The notes beneath the pieces were generated by a model. The model was not told where the DNA came from. It worked only from the letters and a program-made list of their open reading frames with translations, and did no database searches. 64,000 nucleotides of DNA from Suillus spraguei (taxonomy: Eukaryota > Basidiomycota > Agaricomycetes > Boletales > Suillaceae): assembly GCA_016800925.1 (NCBI GenBank), contig JABCPU010000098.1, positions 122,779-186,778 on the forward strand, in the 5' to 3' direction. Below are positions 36,468 to 49,629 of this stretch, piece after piece. The stretch's first letter is position 1, and each line of letters begins with the position of its first letter. The position numbers and the translations under genes are program-made.

Positions 36468-39400
36468 CTAATCTTTGCACTCCTCTATGTCTTGACCGTC
36501 TTGTAGTGTCCACTTCGCAGCCGCCGGCGCATGACGGAAAGGCTCATTGGTAGCGCTTCTAGCGACGATCTTTGGATATGGAGTTGTGCTTGGCGAAGGC
36601 CCAGGATAATTGACCTCCTCGGGCTCTTCGACGATGTTGTCTGCATATCTTGCATTCTCGTCATGTTCTGTATCACATGAACTAGGGAATATTGTGGCGC
36701 TCGTGTTGCTGGCTACTGCTGCGGTTTGTCCATCATTTTCAGACGCCGCAAAAGCATTAGGCTGGTACGACCGAGTTCGGGGGAGAGAGTAATTTTCGTG
36801 ACCATCCGCGCTTGATATTTCTGATTGGGAGATACGTGAAGTTGAAGCATCAGCCTCGATGTTTGCTTGCGGGAGGCCTGTTAATGCGTGATGGATGGCT
36901 TCTTCAGGATCGGATTGAGGTTTGCTTCTTTTCATTTCCACGAATTTCATGACTCGTTTCCAAGCGCAAACCGGAAGGGATGATAGTTGCTGACCCATTG
37001 CGCGCCACCACCAGCTTTCTCCTTCCCTGAGGCGAATGATGCCGTTTGATATCATCATGAACACGATCAGTATCACGGTGCCAAGTATGGCCCAGGAGGT
37101 TGTATCTCCGGCACCACACCAATCGATGGAGAATGCCACAAAGAAGAAGATCATCCTAACTTGAAGTCAGGGCCTTCGCCTATGACATTATGGTAAAAAC
37201 TCACCCCCACATGAGTAACGCCTTGGGAACGCTGTAAATTATGGCTAGACTTTCAAGTCCATGATTTTTGTCGTAAAGCCTTAATGTGAATGATGCCTGA
37301 AACAGCTATAAAAAACATTCTAGTTGTACAGGATGACTGACTGACTGCTTCCAAGGCTGTATTGTCTCCAGAGGTTCGTTCATGCCAGACCAGAAAGATG
37401 CCGAGCATTATACTTCCAAAGCTCGTCGCCAAGGACATGTAGCTAGCTATCTGAATGGCAGATCTTCCGCCCCTATCAACACTGTTGATGGCGAGAAACC
37501 CAACATTGGCATTGAGCAAGACAGTGGCCTACCAATGACTCAACGTTGATTTTACCCAATAAAACGATCAAAGGTGGATTTACCAAAAGATTGGAATCCT
37601 GGAGCCGCCCTTGCAGTTTTGAACTAAGTGCATTCCACCGTGCCGTGGAAGCAATTTCATCCACAAAAACCCTGTGTAGCTCTTGAACTTGTGTCATAGG
37701 GTCCAAAAAAGGAGGGGTGCGACCACGACCATCAACAATGATGGTGTATATGTCCAACCATGGACTGTTTTGTCAGAAATCAGTCTCACGCAATTCTCCC
37801 CGTGATAGTTGATGAACTGATTGTCACCTGGAAAGTCATTATCAATCACAGCTGGATAGAAAAATGAGAGAGCACTGACTGAAAAACCTCATAATACGGC
37901 CTTAAATGATAATCGACATTAAGAAGAGCTGAGGTTCAAATTCAAGCCTCGAGGCCTCACCGATGACAATGGTAGCGTGACATCGTTGCGTCTGCTGGTT
38001 CTCAGGTGAATGAACTTTAGAAAAAAACTGGATTAGCACAGAGATTCACGAGGAAGTATCAAGGTAGTGTACGTACCCTTAATTTTGTCTACCACCGAAA
38101 TGTAGTCCTTGAGTTCTATGACATCACCTAGTGCAGAAGACCGCTTCGATGTTATGTGGTCTAATGGTTGCGACCAAACATATTAGGTCAAGATAGAGGG
38201 CCAAAAAGAGTACTAACCACACGTCGCATGCATCAACATATCCGTAATCTCATCGATATGGTCTTGGGAAACTGAGCACAGGTTAGGGAAGTATTCCCAA
38301 TGTCGCCTACGCTATCCGTTAGTATACTTGCATGCGAACCTATGATCGTATTAGGAATAGGATGGTATTGTAAGCAATGTCGTGCGGACCTTTCCTAGAA
38401 CACACCAGTATTGTCCCTGAATGGCAAGCCCTAGCGACGAGAACCAGGACAAGTCATCAGATCCAGATCTACTGACAATTACGATCCACCCACGTATGTG
38501 TGAAAGACTCTCGACGCCTTTACAATCAGCGAGCACTTCTTCGATGTTAAACTCGTGCAACCAAAAGAGGCACCTGCCATGGTGGTTGACAAAATAGTAG
38601 CAACAAACGGTGACAGAGCTAGCAGACGTGTCCTTGTTCTTTAACTCGAGCACAAGATCTACCTGCTTCATGTCAAGGTCCAGCTTCTCTCGTTCAACGG
38701 CGCACTCCAGCCCATTCCACAAGTACTGCATGTGGTATTCAATGAGCCTGTGTATTTGTGGGTCAAATATATCCACTTCCGTGAATGTTCTCTGCATATA
38801 GTAGCTATACTAGAAACGCCGGTCTTCAATAATCGATGAACTTTACGCACTTGTTTTTCATTTAGAAAGTAGCGAGAACCTTCTGGATGAACGAGCGTGG
38901 TCCACCCAGGAGGCATAACCGCCCTTGGAAGAATTGATATATGAAAGAAAATGGTTTAAGTACGACTTACCTCGGGTCATGCACAGGAAATGTGATTGTC
39001 ATAGCGGGGACAGTAGTTTGGGTACTGTTGATGGCCCTTTTGCGACGTCAGCTCTAGAGTACAAGCAGGAGAAAGGGTTCATACTCACCGGGGAATGCAC
39101 CTGTCATACCTCATGACTCCTTCCCATAGGAAATATTCCTGGAGGGTTATCCTTATGGACCTCGACAATATCTGAGCCCGGCATCTCTGAGTCGCTACCA
39201 GGTGGAGCAGTTAAATGAACATGATAACCGGTGGCAAGATCTGGTGGTTCATTCTGTAACGCAATGGAACTATGTATGTCTTTCGGAAGATGATGAACAT
39301 CTCCCTCATGCCGCCGTAATGAAGCCGGAAGGGATTGACCACTGCCCCGTGAAATAAGACTATATTCGGAATGAATCACGCCAAGCGCCAGATGCGTTGT

Positions 39401-40027
39401 GGAGGGCATGGGCGTTGCAGCAACCAAAGAACGAGTATCATTCATGCATATCTGCGATTGTGAATGTGATGCTGACAAACTAGGGAGGCTTGAGGGATGT
39501 AATGGACCTAGACTGCTGGACCCCTCTAATGGGTCGCCATCGAGGAACGTCTGACTGATGTTGTTCCCCGAGCTCTCTCCTGTCTGCAAGGACTGTTGCA
39601 AACTTGACAAAGAGTCCCTGTCTACCTCCACGGTACTCCCATTCCATGTTGTTGTACAAGTCTGCGACAAAGGTCTGGCTGTACCTTTTCGCAGATGCTG
39701 TGAGTGGATTCTTGAATAAGGATCATCCGAAGGAGGTGGGGGCAGGAAACTGGAGCAAATGGGAGCATTATCTCTCGCAATGTTCCCTTGGGATCGCGGT
39801 AGAATCTCGGTGGAAAAACGAGTCCCAGCAGATAACCTCCGAATACATGCGCCAAGCTTTAAATGACTGGAAGCAAATCGGAGGAGTAAAGACCAAAAGA
39901 GCGATGATGAACTTGCAAAGCGACATGCCAGATGTGAAAGCCACTTCTTTAGTGAGCGTAGAAAGTGGACAATGAATTGTGCTGTCATCATTATGATGGC
40001 GAGGGCATCAAAGTGCCACAGATTCAA
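36468..40027 (-). pseudogene. WW-type multi-pass membrane protein, copy 2 (one-base deletion)
   Basis: The full family layout is present on the minus strand: a Ser/Pro-rich N-terminus (40027-39117), a WW-like core AVMPPGWTTLVHPEGSRYFL (38904 on), RTFTEVDIFDPQIHRLIEYH, CCYYFVNHHGRCLFWLHEFN, RRHWEYFPNLCSVSQDHIDE, DVIELKDYISVVDKIK, NYHGENCVRL, DPMTQVQELHRVFVDEI, then helices (ASYMSLATSFGSIMLGIFLV, FFFVAFSIDW, LGTVILIVFMMISNGI) and a tail ending DGQDIEECKD. Introns are short with GT-AG ends. At 37705-37710 a run of six T (minus strand) is one base short, so HGWTYTPSLLMVVVAPLLF is out of frame with the following LDPMTQVQ. Copy 1 has no such break. I therefore call it a pseudogene, though a sequencing error in the run is possible. 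The start codon is uncertain. Confidence 0.75.
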
Positions 40028-40469
40028 GGGGGGGAAGTGTACCAGTGCTGCAGCGCTAATTATATAGATTCCCTAGGACCGGTATACTTAGTAATAGTGC
40101 CGACTCCCGAGAAGCGCGTATGTTTTGTAATATTGCTGTAGGAAATGATCTTCCTGGTGCGCTTGTGACTATAGGCCCTATAATGCATCAGGAAAACCAC
40201 TGCCGACTGGTAGTAACTTGAAGCACAGGCTGCACAACTTGTAACACCTGAAAGCACTAAAACGTCCGTACTGGCTCCGAGACTTTCTCATGTATCCATA
40301 ATTTTCAGTAAGTGATCATGATTAAGAGTTTGTCATAATCTCTGTAGTATGATAAGATGATATCAGTGCCAATCTCCATGACTGTTTGCCACTCAATCAA
40401 TAGCTTTGCCAGGTGGAAATCTTGGGATTGAGCTACTCTACTAAGCGTTAATAGTACAGGCACAAGAAA
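40028..40469. other. intergenic
   Basis: Nothing coding is recognised upstream of membrane-protein copy 2. Confidence 0.4.
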
Positions 40470-41300
40470 CTACTGGCAACTGAGAATAGCATGAAAGGTC
40501 TCCTTATCTGCAAAATTATTCACATAAAATTCCCGTGCCAGCTGCAAACTATTGTTGCAGTTCATGCTGGCTGATACCTGTTGACTGAACTTGGGAATTA
40601 GCTGGATAGCCTGGCGTACACTTTCCAGGGGTACTATGTCTCCCAGAGCAGTGTTGTTCGATCAAATATGACAGTAAACTAGGAACATATCAGTCACAGG
40701 CGCAGGAGTGACAATGTGAACACCGTCGAAGGTGCTGACTGAGGTTTGTGAAAAGTTGAAGAAATCAACATAGAGGAAAGGCTAGTTCAGATGGGGGGCT
40801 TCAGTAATAGGCTGAAGGATGGATTTGACTTGGACAACAGCATAACCTAGCTTTCTGTGAAAATCAAAGATACAAGTAAAAGGATTACACGTACATTCGG
40901 ATGCTGCTAGTGAAAGCAGTTCACCACTTTTGTGAGCAATAAGGACAGTGTTTCCTCTTCCAAATGGCATGGAAGAGCTTGGTGCTAGTGCCTGCACGGT
41001 CTGAGTGGGACTAACAACATGGCTATCTTGAGTGGAGTGCCACTGCAGGTGGAAATTCTGCCAAATGCAAAGGTGATCAAAGGAAAGGGAGCAGTCAGGG
41101 CGACAGAATTGTCTTCCATTGCGCTCAAGGTAAGATCTACCAGAGATCAGATCACCTAGTGCTGGATGGAGATCAGGAATGTGGAACATTTGAGACACTT
41201 CTTCAATAGATAGGCAAGGATGATGTGGACAGCCAGTAAGCAAGATTGCAACAGAATCATCAGAAAAAATATGAGAATGATCTTTAATGAACAGTGAAAT
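40470..41300 (-). pseudogene. Plavaka/KDZ-like transposase C-terminal remnant
   Basis: The minus strand encodes HPALGDLISGRSYLERNGRQ, LPFSH-like SLSFDHLCIWQNFHLQWHST, MPFGRGNTVLI, then after a damaged stretch GDIVPLESVRQAIQLIPKF and FYVNNFADKETFHAILS before a stop at 40470. These match the C-terminal end of large Agaricomycete Plavaka-type (CACTA-related) transposases as I recall them. The N-terminal and catalytic parts are not visible, and frames change near 40700-40780. No inverted repeats were found. Confidence 0.6.
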
Positions 41301-44300
41301 GACTGGTTTGCTGGAACTGACATACTGCTCATCAGGCAGAACAGTAGAGATCCAGGTTGCTTCTGGATAGTTGGCAGGTTATTCCCCAGTTGTGCAGACA
41401 ATGAGGTTGATGACAGTGGTGACTCATGCAATTTTTTGGTTTCTTCTTGATGCAATGGCAGTGTCGATGATAAGTTGCAGGCAAGTGGGGGGTCATATCA
41501 CTAATGAGCAGCTATTATTCAATCCCTGAGCCTGATTACTCTTATCTGACCATTTATAGACTACAAATGATTACATGTGTACATGTGTACTATCAGTGAT
41601 GATGGCTAGCGGTACAAATATAAGAATATGAATTCTTCTTTCTGATGGCAATGGATGCTATCTCGACAATCACTGCAATCACAACCCTATCATGTGAGTG
41701 CCAGCACTAGAAATTCATACTTGAGCTGAATCTTACTGTTTCTCTGCTCATTTGGGTCATATGACTCACACCTCGTGCTGCAATTGATAAAACAGTGCCA
41801 GTGGGCCTGCAGGTTCGCTTTGAAGCTGAACCGATTGCTCCACCACCCGAACCTGAACCATAGCTTTATTTAAAGGTGAGTGTTTAGTCAGGTAACTCAA
41901 TTTACACTCCTCTAATGTTACTAGTATGCCTTGCACTAGCAGCCAAGCTGGGTGTGGGTGTGGCAGTGGCGCACAGTCTGGTGTTGGTGAACACAGAGGA
42001 TCAATCCTCCAAATCCCCCCCTTCCAACCAATTCCTTATCAAGCAAGTCAGACTGACTTGGGAATAACAACAGAATGTCAAACTGCTGCTAATAATATGA
42101 TACATGTACATACACTTTGCTTCAGTGTGTTCTCAGTTCAATACTAATGATGATTCAAGACAGATGGTCCTACCATTGATGTATTGCAGCAACATCAATC
42201 TCGCTTTAGAACAGCCCAGTTGCCACTGCAAGATCGGCTTAGACCGTACATGATTCCATCCTCATGCACCTCCAGCCAGTGAACATGTCAAGGGCCTCAA
42301 TGAGCACCATGTCATTAGATGATCTTGACAATGGCACCCATTCACAGTGTGCAAGGTGTGGTTCGAAACATGGTGCATTGAAGTCCTCAAAAATCGGATT
42401 TTATGATGAGAAGGACAAGCAAAATGTGTACTACACACGGAAACTTGTCATGCTTGATATGCTCCTTGAGACCAGTTGGGAGGATAATTGCAGCACCTTG
42501 GAAGCTGTTGCTATAGAATGCTTGTCCTCAGCATGTGCGAGGACTGGTCACGGTATGTGTTTTTTTATTGATTGGCCTTCAGCCTGATATTACTTTGATG
42601 CCAGAAGATACATGGCATGATAAGAGCACATGCAAACACCTTGTTAGATGAAGCCAATCTTGAAGATTACTTCTTGAATGGATGGGATGCTGAGCGCTCA
42701 AAAGTGCTTGTATTTTCAGCTATTATTTACTTCAATTTTTATTAAGGCTTTTGGTTCAGGCAAAACTTGCCCTTCCTCAATGACCCAGCAGTGAGAACAC
42801 GGATCTTGAAACCCTCGTGGTTCATGTATGGGTTGTTGGGCACTGCAGTAAGCCCATTTGTCAAACATTCCTCACACTGATTCATTTTTGTTTGATGCTA
42901 GTTATATTGTGCCATCCGCCGTACTGCAACAGACAGACTAGCAAAAACAAAAAATGTGCTACAATTCTCTACTCAAGAGTTTCAACCAGTTGCAATTGGA
43001 ATCCAGAACACAATCAAACAATATTTGGATCATCCTGAGCTCGACAATGGCGAATTCTTACCCCACATGACCGCTCACCATGAGCAGTGCTTGTAAGTGC
43101 TTCTGAGCCTCCAAAAGCATTATATTGACACTATATTTACAGAAAGGCTCTTAGAGCTCACACAGGTGAGGCATCACCCATGAAAAAGTACAATATATAT
43201 GTCCCCTCGTCATCATCAGAACTATACTGGCTGAGGACGAGTACTACCAGTGGTACCTCCACATCAGCACTAACTTCCAACTCCATACCATTGCTAGTGC
43301 CTCAAAATGCACTTGCATCTTCATAGTCCATGTCATCTGATGCATCGTGGTACCCCAGGCCTCACAAATAAGTAGACCCCCCTCAGGTTGCGTAACGTGC
43401 ACCATACGTTCCTGATGGCAGCTTGCAGAGGTCCTTTTATTACAGTGGTGAAACACCTTTCGACTCACAACAACAACATTACATTCTGCCAGAGTTGCAG
43501 CCTCACTACAGGGAGCCTGTCAAGGTAGCATCAAATCAGTGTGATATGCTGTCATTTCTGCAGGATGACTCGGACACATGCCATTTGTATTTTAGCAGTT
43601 TGAGTTCACTGGCAGGCTGGGCGAGGGTAGTTCAAGTTGAGGGGGCCCTACCATGATGTTTTTCATACTAGTTTTTTTCATACCATTCACTAGTTTCAAT
43701 TGATTTTTGAGGTATTGACAGTAGCCACCAGTCTTCCCCCATTAAAGTTTGAGCATCAACTATTGATTATCATGATTATACTGGTACTACTATCTCATCT
43801 AATCTCTACCTTTTAAATAATCAACTGACTGTATTTTGGAAGCAAAGATGAGTCTGAAATCGAACAGTTCCATGAATTCAGTTAGCCATGTTCAAGATCC
43901 ATTTTACCCTTAAAAGGCTTAGTGCTATAGCTACAGCCCATTACAAGTTGTTACAAGTCGATTCTGTAATAGTCAACTGTTACTGAACCAGATTTTGCTA
44001 CCATGCTTCCAGTCGCTACCAAGTGCTTCATAACACATTTGATCCCACTGATGATTAGAGGTACTTGTAGGCTGTGGGTCAGGTGTGTGCTTCTAGTTAG
44101 AGTGTGATCGGGTGATACAGCACTTGCCAGATGTCACCTGGGAGCTGTCAATCTTTGCAATCGAAACTGTGACAGTGCACATCTACCTGACTCTATTCAA
44201 AGCATATTTGAGAATCTTTTGGAAACATGCTGCATCTGTAAAACACCCAAGTTCTCGCTTAGTAGTGTAAGAAGTTTGATGTGTTATGAACACTTATGAC

Positions 44301-44795
44301 TCAGTGATGCAGCTTGCTGATTGGTGGAGATTGTGCAATAGTGAGGTAAAACTTGGTAAAACGACAGAGATGAGATTGATCATAGATTTTTGGATAAAAG
44401 AAAGATTATCACTGATAATTGCCTTATCACAATCAAAGATAGTACACAATCATAATTGATATCATTATGTATGCATCTATAGTACTACAAACCCAGCCTG
44501 GCCTCCCTGCATTCCTTGATCTTTGCCTTCAATGCCTTGAAATGCGCTGTGAGCTCAGCATGGGCCTATATCTTGTTTGAAATGTATGTAAGAATGCTCC
44601 AGTAAGTATTGCCCGATTTTGCTGTTGAAAATTCAACACATTTTCATATACCAGCCTTGTACTCCATAAGCACTGAGCACAGTGCTGCACCTGCAAGAGC
44701 AATAACACCATCCAGCACTGTCAGATCATCAAAATCGATGTCTTTATAAAACCCATGGGCCCACAAGATTTCGATGACAAGACTAACCAGTCCGT
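41301..44795. other. decayed sequence with unrecognised coding traces
   Basis: Short coding-like stretches occur on the plus strand (QCARCGSKHGALKSSKIGFY near 42345, FWFRQNLPFLNDP near 42750, QLQLE/FQPVAIGIQNTIKQYL near 42975-43050), broken by stops and frame changes. I do not recognise them. They may be remnants of another large transposon or of a lineage-specific gene. No intact gene, LTR or inverted repeat is evident. Confidence 0.4.
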
Positions 44796-46685
44796 TGTAA
44801 TGAACATATTGGCGCTAGGCTTAAAACCCTATCTTTTGACACTCGTCTCACATCTATAGGAGTTACCACTTGTCCATGGCCGTCTTACCCCTTTAGCACT
44901 TCCAGCAGCATCCCACGCTTACTGCACACCGTACCAATTGCCACACCACATTCCACGTACTGATGTCCTCCCATGTCCTTGCCATGTCCGCATAGCTCCA
45001 TTTGGTGCGTTGTTTGTTTTATGTTTGTTATCACTGATTCCACAGCAAGTCTTATTACATGTTGCCTCGTGCTGCAGCGCCTTGCGCTATGTCTACATAT
45101 GGGGTGTAAAGATACAACCTAGCTTGGGCTGTAGATAAACCACTGCCTAAACTAGTATGTGAGTCTTGTGCTCTGTCTAGTCTGCTTCACTTGTAAGAAC
45201 AAGAGCGTTCAACCCTAAAGGGGGATGCCTATTAGTATGGTCAAGTTCAAGCCTAACTTATGTGCGAAACAAGTGTCGTGGTCAGCAGTAAGTTGCCCGG
45301 TCAGCGATGATACCACCGGAATTAGTGTCGTGTGTAGCGGTGCTTCCGTGGTTGAGATAAGGTCAGTAACAGTTGCATTGAGCAAGCGATGCCGAGCGGT
45401 GGTCTCAGCGGTAGCGGTAAGGTTGCGAGCGGTGCAATGAAACAGTAAAGAAGTCTGCGTACTTTCAGCGGTAAAGTAGCGGTGCATGAGAAGTTCAGTC
45501 AAGGTAATAGTCAAGAGTCCAGCGGTATGCCAGCAGTAAGGAGAGCGATCGTGATGTATTAATGAGCGATAAGGAAACCTTAAAGACTAAGTCCACTTCT
45601 GGGTTGATCCAGAGCTAGACAATAATCCTGACCTATAGTACGTGCAATGGTGTAAAATCAGGTTGTCTCTATCGTGTGGGGTATGCGGTGCTTATATCCT
45701 AAATTGTATGTACTCGGAATACTCTAGGTGAGATCAGTAGTGCTGGAGTGTAGTAACCACTGTAAGTAAACATAGTGCGAGGCACTGCGCACAAGGCAAC
45801 ATGTAATAAGGCTTGCCATGGAATCAGTGATAATGAACAGAAAACAAACTACGCACCAAATGGAGCTATGTGGACGCGGCAAGGACATGGAAGGACATCG
45901 GTACATGGAACAAGGTGCGGCAGTTGGTATGGTGTGCAGTAAGCGTGGGATGCCGCCAGTACTGCTAAAGGGGTAAGACGGCCATGGACAAGTGGTGACT
46001 CCTGTAGACGTGAGATGAGTGTCAAAATATGGGGTTTTAAGTCCAGCACCAATATGTTCATTACAGCGGTTACTGTACTTGAGCGCTACTGATCTTGCCT
46101 AGAGCATTCCGAGTACATACAATTTAGGATATAAGCACCACACATGATACAATACCTGATTTTACCCCATTGCACGTACTATAGGTCAGGATTAGTGTCT
46201 AGCTCTGGAACCACCCAGTAGTAGACTTAGTCTTTAAAGTTCATTACCACTTGTTAATCGATCTCGCTCTTTCACCATTACCGCTGGGCTCTTGATTGCT
46301 ATTTTTATTGAACTTCTCACACACTGCTACTTTACCGCTGAAAGTACCGCAGCCTTCTTTACAGTTTCTTTGCTCTGCTCACAACCTTACTGCTACCACT
46401 GATATCATTGCTCGCCACCGCTTGCTCAATGTTACTGTTACTGACTTTAACTCAACTACGGTAGCACTGCTACATATGATGCTAGTTCCAGCAGCAACTT
46501 ACCGCTGACTACGATGCTACATTCACACATTGGTTTGACTCAAACTTGACCATACTAACAGGCATCCCCCTTTAGGGTCAAACACTCTTGTTTCACAAGT
46601 GAAGCAGACTAGACGGAGTGCAAGACCACACATACTAACTTAGGAGGTAGTTTATCTACAGCCCAGGTTAAGTTGTATCTTTACA
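44796..46685 (+). repeat. solo LTR, family C (copy C2), split by C3
   Basis: It begins TGTAATGAAC and ends GTATCTTTACA. Family C sequence continues after the inverted insert at 45105-46065. Flanks CCGT (44792-44795) and CCAT (46686-46689) resemble a 4-bp duplication. Confidence 0.82.
45105..46065 (-). repeat. solo LTR, family C (copy C3), nested in C2
   Basis: The 961-bp inverted copy reads TGTAAAGATACAACC...TGTTCATTACA on the plus strand. It interrupts C2 at the sequence ACATATGG(C)GG. The flanks (GGGG and GCGG) are not a clean duplication. Confidence 0.85.
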
Positions 46686-47016
46686 CCATCGTGTTCAAGC
46701 ATGGCGACAGATTGTAAAAGACTGTTGAGTGTCTGGTTAATTGTCACTGGTCAATACAGCCCACCATGAGTGAAATGACCTACTATGTTCACAGAGGTGA
46801 ACAAACATTGCAGGTGTGTCGTGAGTGTGGGCATGATCTGTAGTTTGTGAGCGATTTCCGACGACGTATCCCATATATTGAGTCCAAGCTCATACTTGTG
46901 CTGTGCAATAATACACGCAGCAGCTTTCATGACTGTTTGGATAGTGCCAGTGATTTTTGTGAGCAAAGTTATGAATGTCTCTGTCTGGGAAGTAATGTTA
47001 TGAACTGGGATGGCAT
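46686..47016. other. non-LTR spacer with an unrecognised reading frame
   Basis: The minus strand is open over most of this spacer (IWDTSSEIAHKLQIMPTLTT). It resembles no family I can name and may be a fragment of the sequence the LTRs landed in. Confidence 0.35.
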
Positions 47017-48246
47017 TGTAAAGATACAATCTAGCCTGGGCTGTAGATGAACCATGGCCTAAACTAGTATGCGAGTCTTGCGCTCCATCTAGTCTGCTTT
47101 ACTTGCAAAGTGTTAAGACCGTACTCAAGGGTGAAAGATCTGAAGGGCTTTGGCCTCAGTTTGTGCACTGTGCCCTTGTCCGACTAATGCCCCTTATTTC
47201 AGAGAGGAGATATATGTCCGAAGATCGGGAAGGAGTTGCGTGGCAGATCTGGACGTCCGAAGGTATCGGATATGGTACATCCGAAGGTTATCCGGAATGT
47301 AGGGATGGAAAGAGGATAAAGGCTAGCTTCGGAATGGGTTCCTAACTAGAAACTGACAGAGGTAGACTATCCAAAGATAGAGTTGGAGATATAGACTAAA
47401 GGAATCAATCCTAAGTCTCGGAAGATGACTTAGAGCGGAGAGTGTCTCAAGTCTGGAGGAAACAGAATGAGCAGAATCTAAGATGATATTCGAACTAAGG
47501 TTCTATGGAGATCTACAAGTGGTTTATACATGGTAAGTATCTAAGACAGATAATCAACAAGTCCGGGACCGAGGGCTATGTACAAAGTGTAACAGAAGTC
47601 TATTAGTTAATGTGCAGCGGATCAGTAAGCACAAATCGGAAATGAAACACAGGTAACGGATCAGTGACACAGGACGGAACTATACACAGCTGGAGTACCA
47701 GAAACAGGATGAGTGACGAAAGGAGATAGATGCAGATATACACAAGGGAGATAGAGTGCGAGAAGTGAGCACATTTGGATGAGCAATCCGGACAGGATCT
47801 GTGGACTGGATGGAAATAGAATCAATCTGATCTGATCAGATATGGTTGGATCTGAGATCAGAAGTATGGTATATGACACAAAGCAAGAGTGTTCGACCCT
47901 ACAGGGAATGCTAAGTTAATATAGTTTGATAATGCCCAACCTGTGGTGCGTGACTGCTGTCGGAAATAGCAAGATGCTAGCAATGACCTCCAGTCCATGG
48001 GAAACTAGTGGTAATACTAGCGGTAAGTGCGGGAAAGTGGTAGTGAAAGTGGTAAAACTGCGGTAGTGCATGCGGTAAAACTGCAGTATGGCATGGGAAA
48101 CTGGCGGTAAAACAAGCGGTGAAGTGTGGGAAAGCAGTAACGAGGGGTGGTGTGTGCAGCAGTAAAGCAATTCTCAAGAGACAGTAACTTCGGCGAAAGA
48201 CTTTATTCCGTTAGAGACAGTGGTAGTGACTATTCCTAAGTACCGT
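47017..48246 (-). repeat. LTR, family D (copy D1), truncated and split by B3
   Basis: It begins TGTAAAGATACAATC and matches D3 (60505 on) until CTAAGTACC near 48244, where family D should continue another 400 bp but LTR C4 begins. The missing end points to a deletion, or to insertion plus recombination, at the D1-C4 junction. Confidence 0.8.
47111..47878 (-). repeat. solo LTR, family B (copy B3)
   Basis: The 768-bp unit reads TGTTAAGACC...ATATGACA with perfect 5-bp duplication CAAAG at 47106-47110 and 47879-47883. It is inserted in LTR D1. Confidence 0.93.
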
Positions 48247-49145
48247 TGTAAAGATACAACCTAGCCTGGGCTGTAGATAAACCACTGCCTAAACTAGTAT
48301 GTGAGTCTTGCGCTCCATCTAGTCTGCTTCACTTGTAAGAACAAGAGCGTTCAACCCTAAAGGGGGATGCCTAGTAGTATGGTCAAGTTCAAGTCTAACT
48401 TATGTGCAAAACAAGCGTCGAGGTCAGCGGTAAGTTGCCATGGTCAGCGATGATACCGCCAGAACTAGTGTTGTGTGTAGTGGTGCTACTGTGGTCGAGA
48501 TAAGGTCAGTAACAGTTGCGTCAAGCGAGCGATGTCGAGCGGTAAAGAAGTCCACGGTACTTTCAGCGGTAAAGTAGCGGTGCATGAGAAGTTCAGTCAA
48601 AGTAACAGTCAAAAGTCCAGCGGTATGCCAGTGGTAACGGAGAATGAGCATGATAGATTGATGAGCGATAAGGAAACTTTAAAGACTATGTCCACTACTG
48701 GGTAGATCCAGAGCTAATAATCCTGACCTATAGTATGTGCAATGGTGTAAAATCAGGTACTTGTATCATGCGGGGTACGCGGTGCTTATATCCTAAATTG
48801 TATGTACTTGGAATACTCTAGGTGAGATCAGTAGCGCTGGAGTGTAGTAACCGCCATAAGTAAACATAGCGCGAGGCAACATGTAATAAGGCTTGCCATG
48901 GAATCAGTGATAATGAATAGAAAACAAACGACGCACCAAATGGAGCTATGTGGACACGGCAAGGACATGGAAGGACATCGGTACATGGAATGTGGTGCGG
49001 CAGTCGGTACAGTGTGCGGTAAGCGTGGGATGGTGCTGGTACTGCAAAAGGGGTAAGACGGCCATGGACATGTGGTAACTCCTGTAGACGTGAGATGAGT
49101 GTCACAATATGGGGTTTTAAGCTCAGCACCAATATGTTCGTTACA
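48247..49145 (-). repeat. solo LTR, family C (copy C4)
   Basis: The 899-bp inverted copy reads TGTAAAGATACAACC...TGTTCGTTACA. Flanks are ACCGT on the left and CCGGT on the right, not a clean duplication. Confidence 0.85.
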
Positions 49146-49155
49146 CCGGTGCCAC

Positions 49156-49629
49156 TGTTACAATAATACGTGCCCCTATTCATTTTCCCTTTATCTCTCT
49201 ACTTGTATAACGTGTCACATGACTTTGCCTTATATGCTCAACGCATCTGTACAACACATGCCTTCTTTATTAGGATATGCAGTTACATTCTCACGGTTAC
49301 TTGGTCTGTGCGCACATATTGGCCTATTTAAGCACAGTGTACTTGTAGTAAATTCCTTACTTTAATCTTACTGGGTTTTACCTGGAACTTCCTTTGCTTA
49401 GGCCTCCAACCTAATCGTCCTTAAATCGTTTCTAAGTCTAAGCACTCCTTAGCCTTAGTCTCTATTCTCGTAAGAACCTCTCGGACTTACCCTTGAGGCC
49501 AGACCCTGATCGTACTCGGAACGCGTTCCTTGTACTTTCACCTTGTCCTCTTTTGGACATTGTAGAACTTCCCAGCAGACCGTCTGTGTCTTTTCACTGT
49601 CGCTGGTGACGCCACCCCAGTTCGTAACA
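49156..49629 (+). repeat. solo LTR, family E (copy E2)
   Basis: The 474-bp unit reads TGTTACAATA...TTCGTAACA with perfect 5-bp duplication GCCAC at 49151-49155 and 49630-49634. It starts 10 bp after C4. Confidence 0.94.

Noticed and set aside
45105..49145. LTRs C3 and C4 in the same orientation, considered as the two ends of one full element
   Set aside because: Between them lie other LTR families and no gag or pol sequence, so they are independent solo LTRs.
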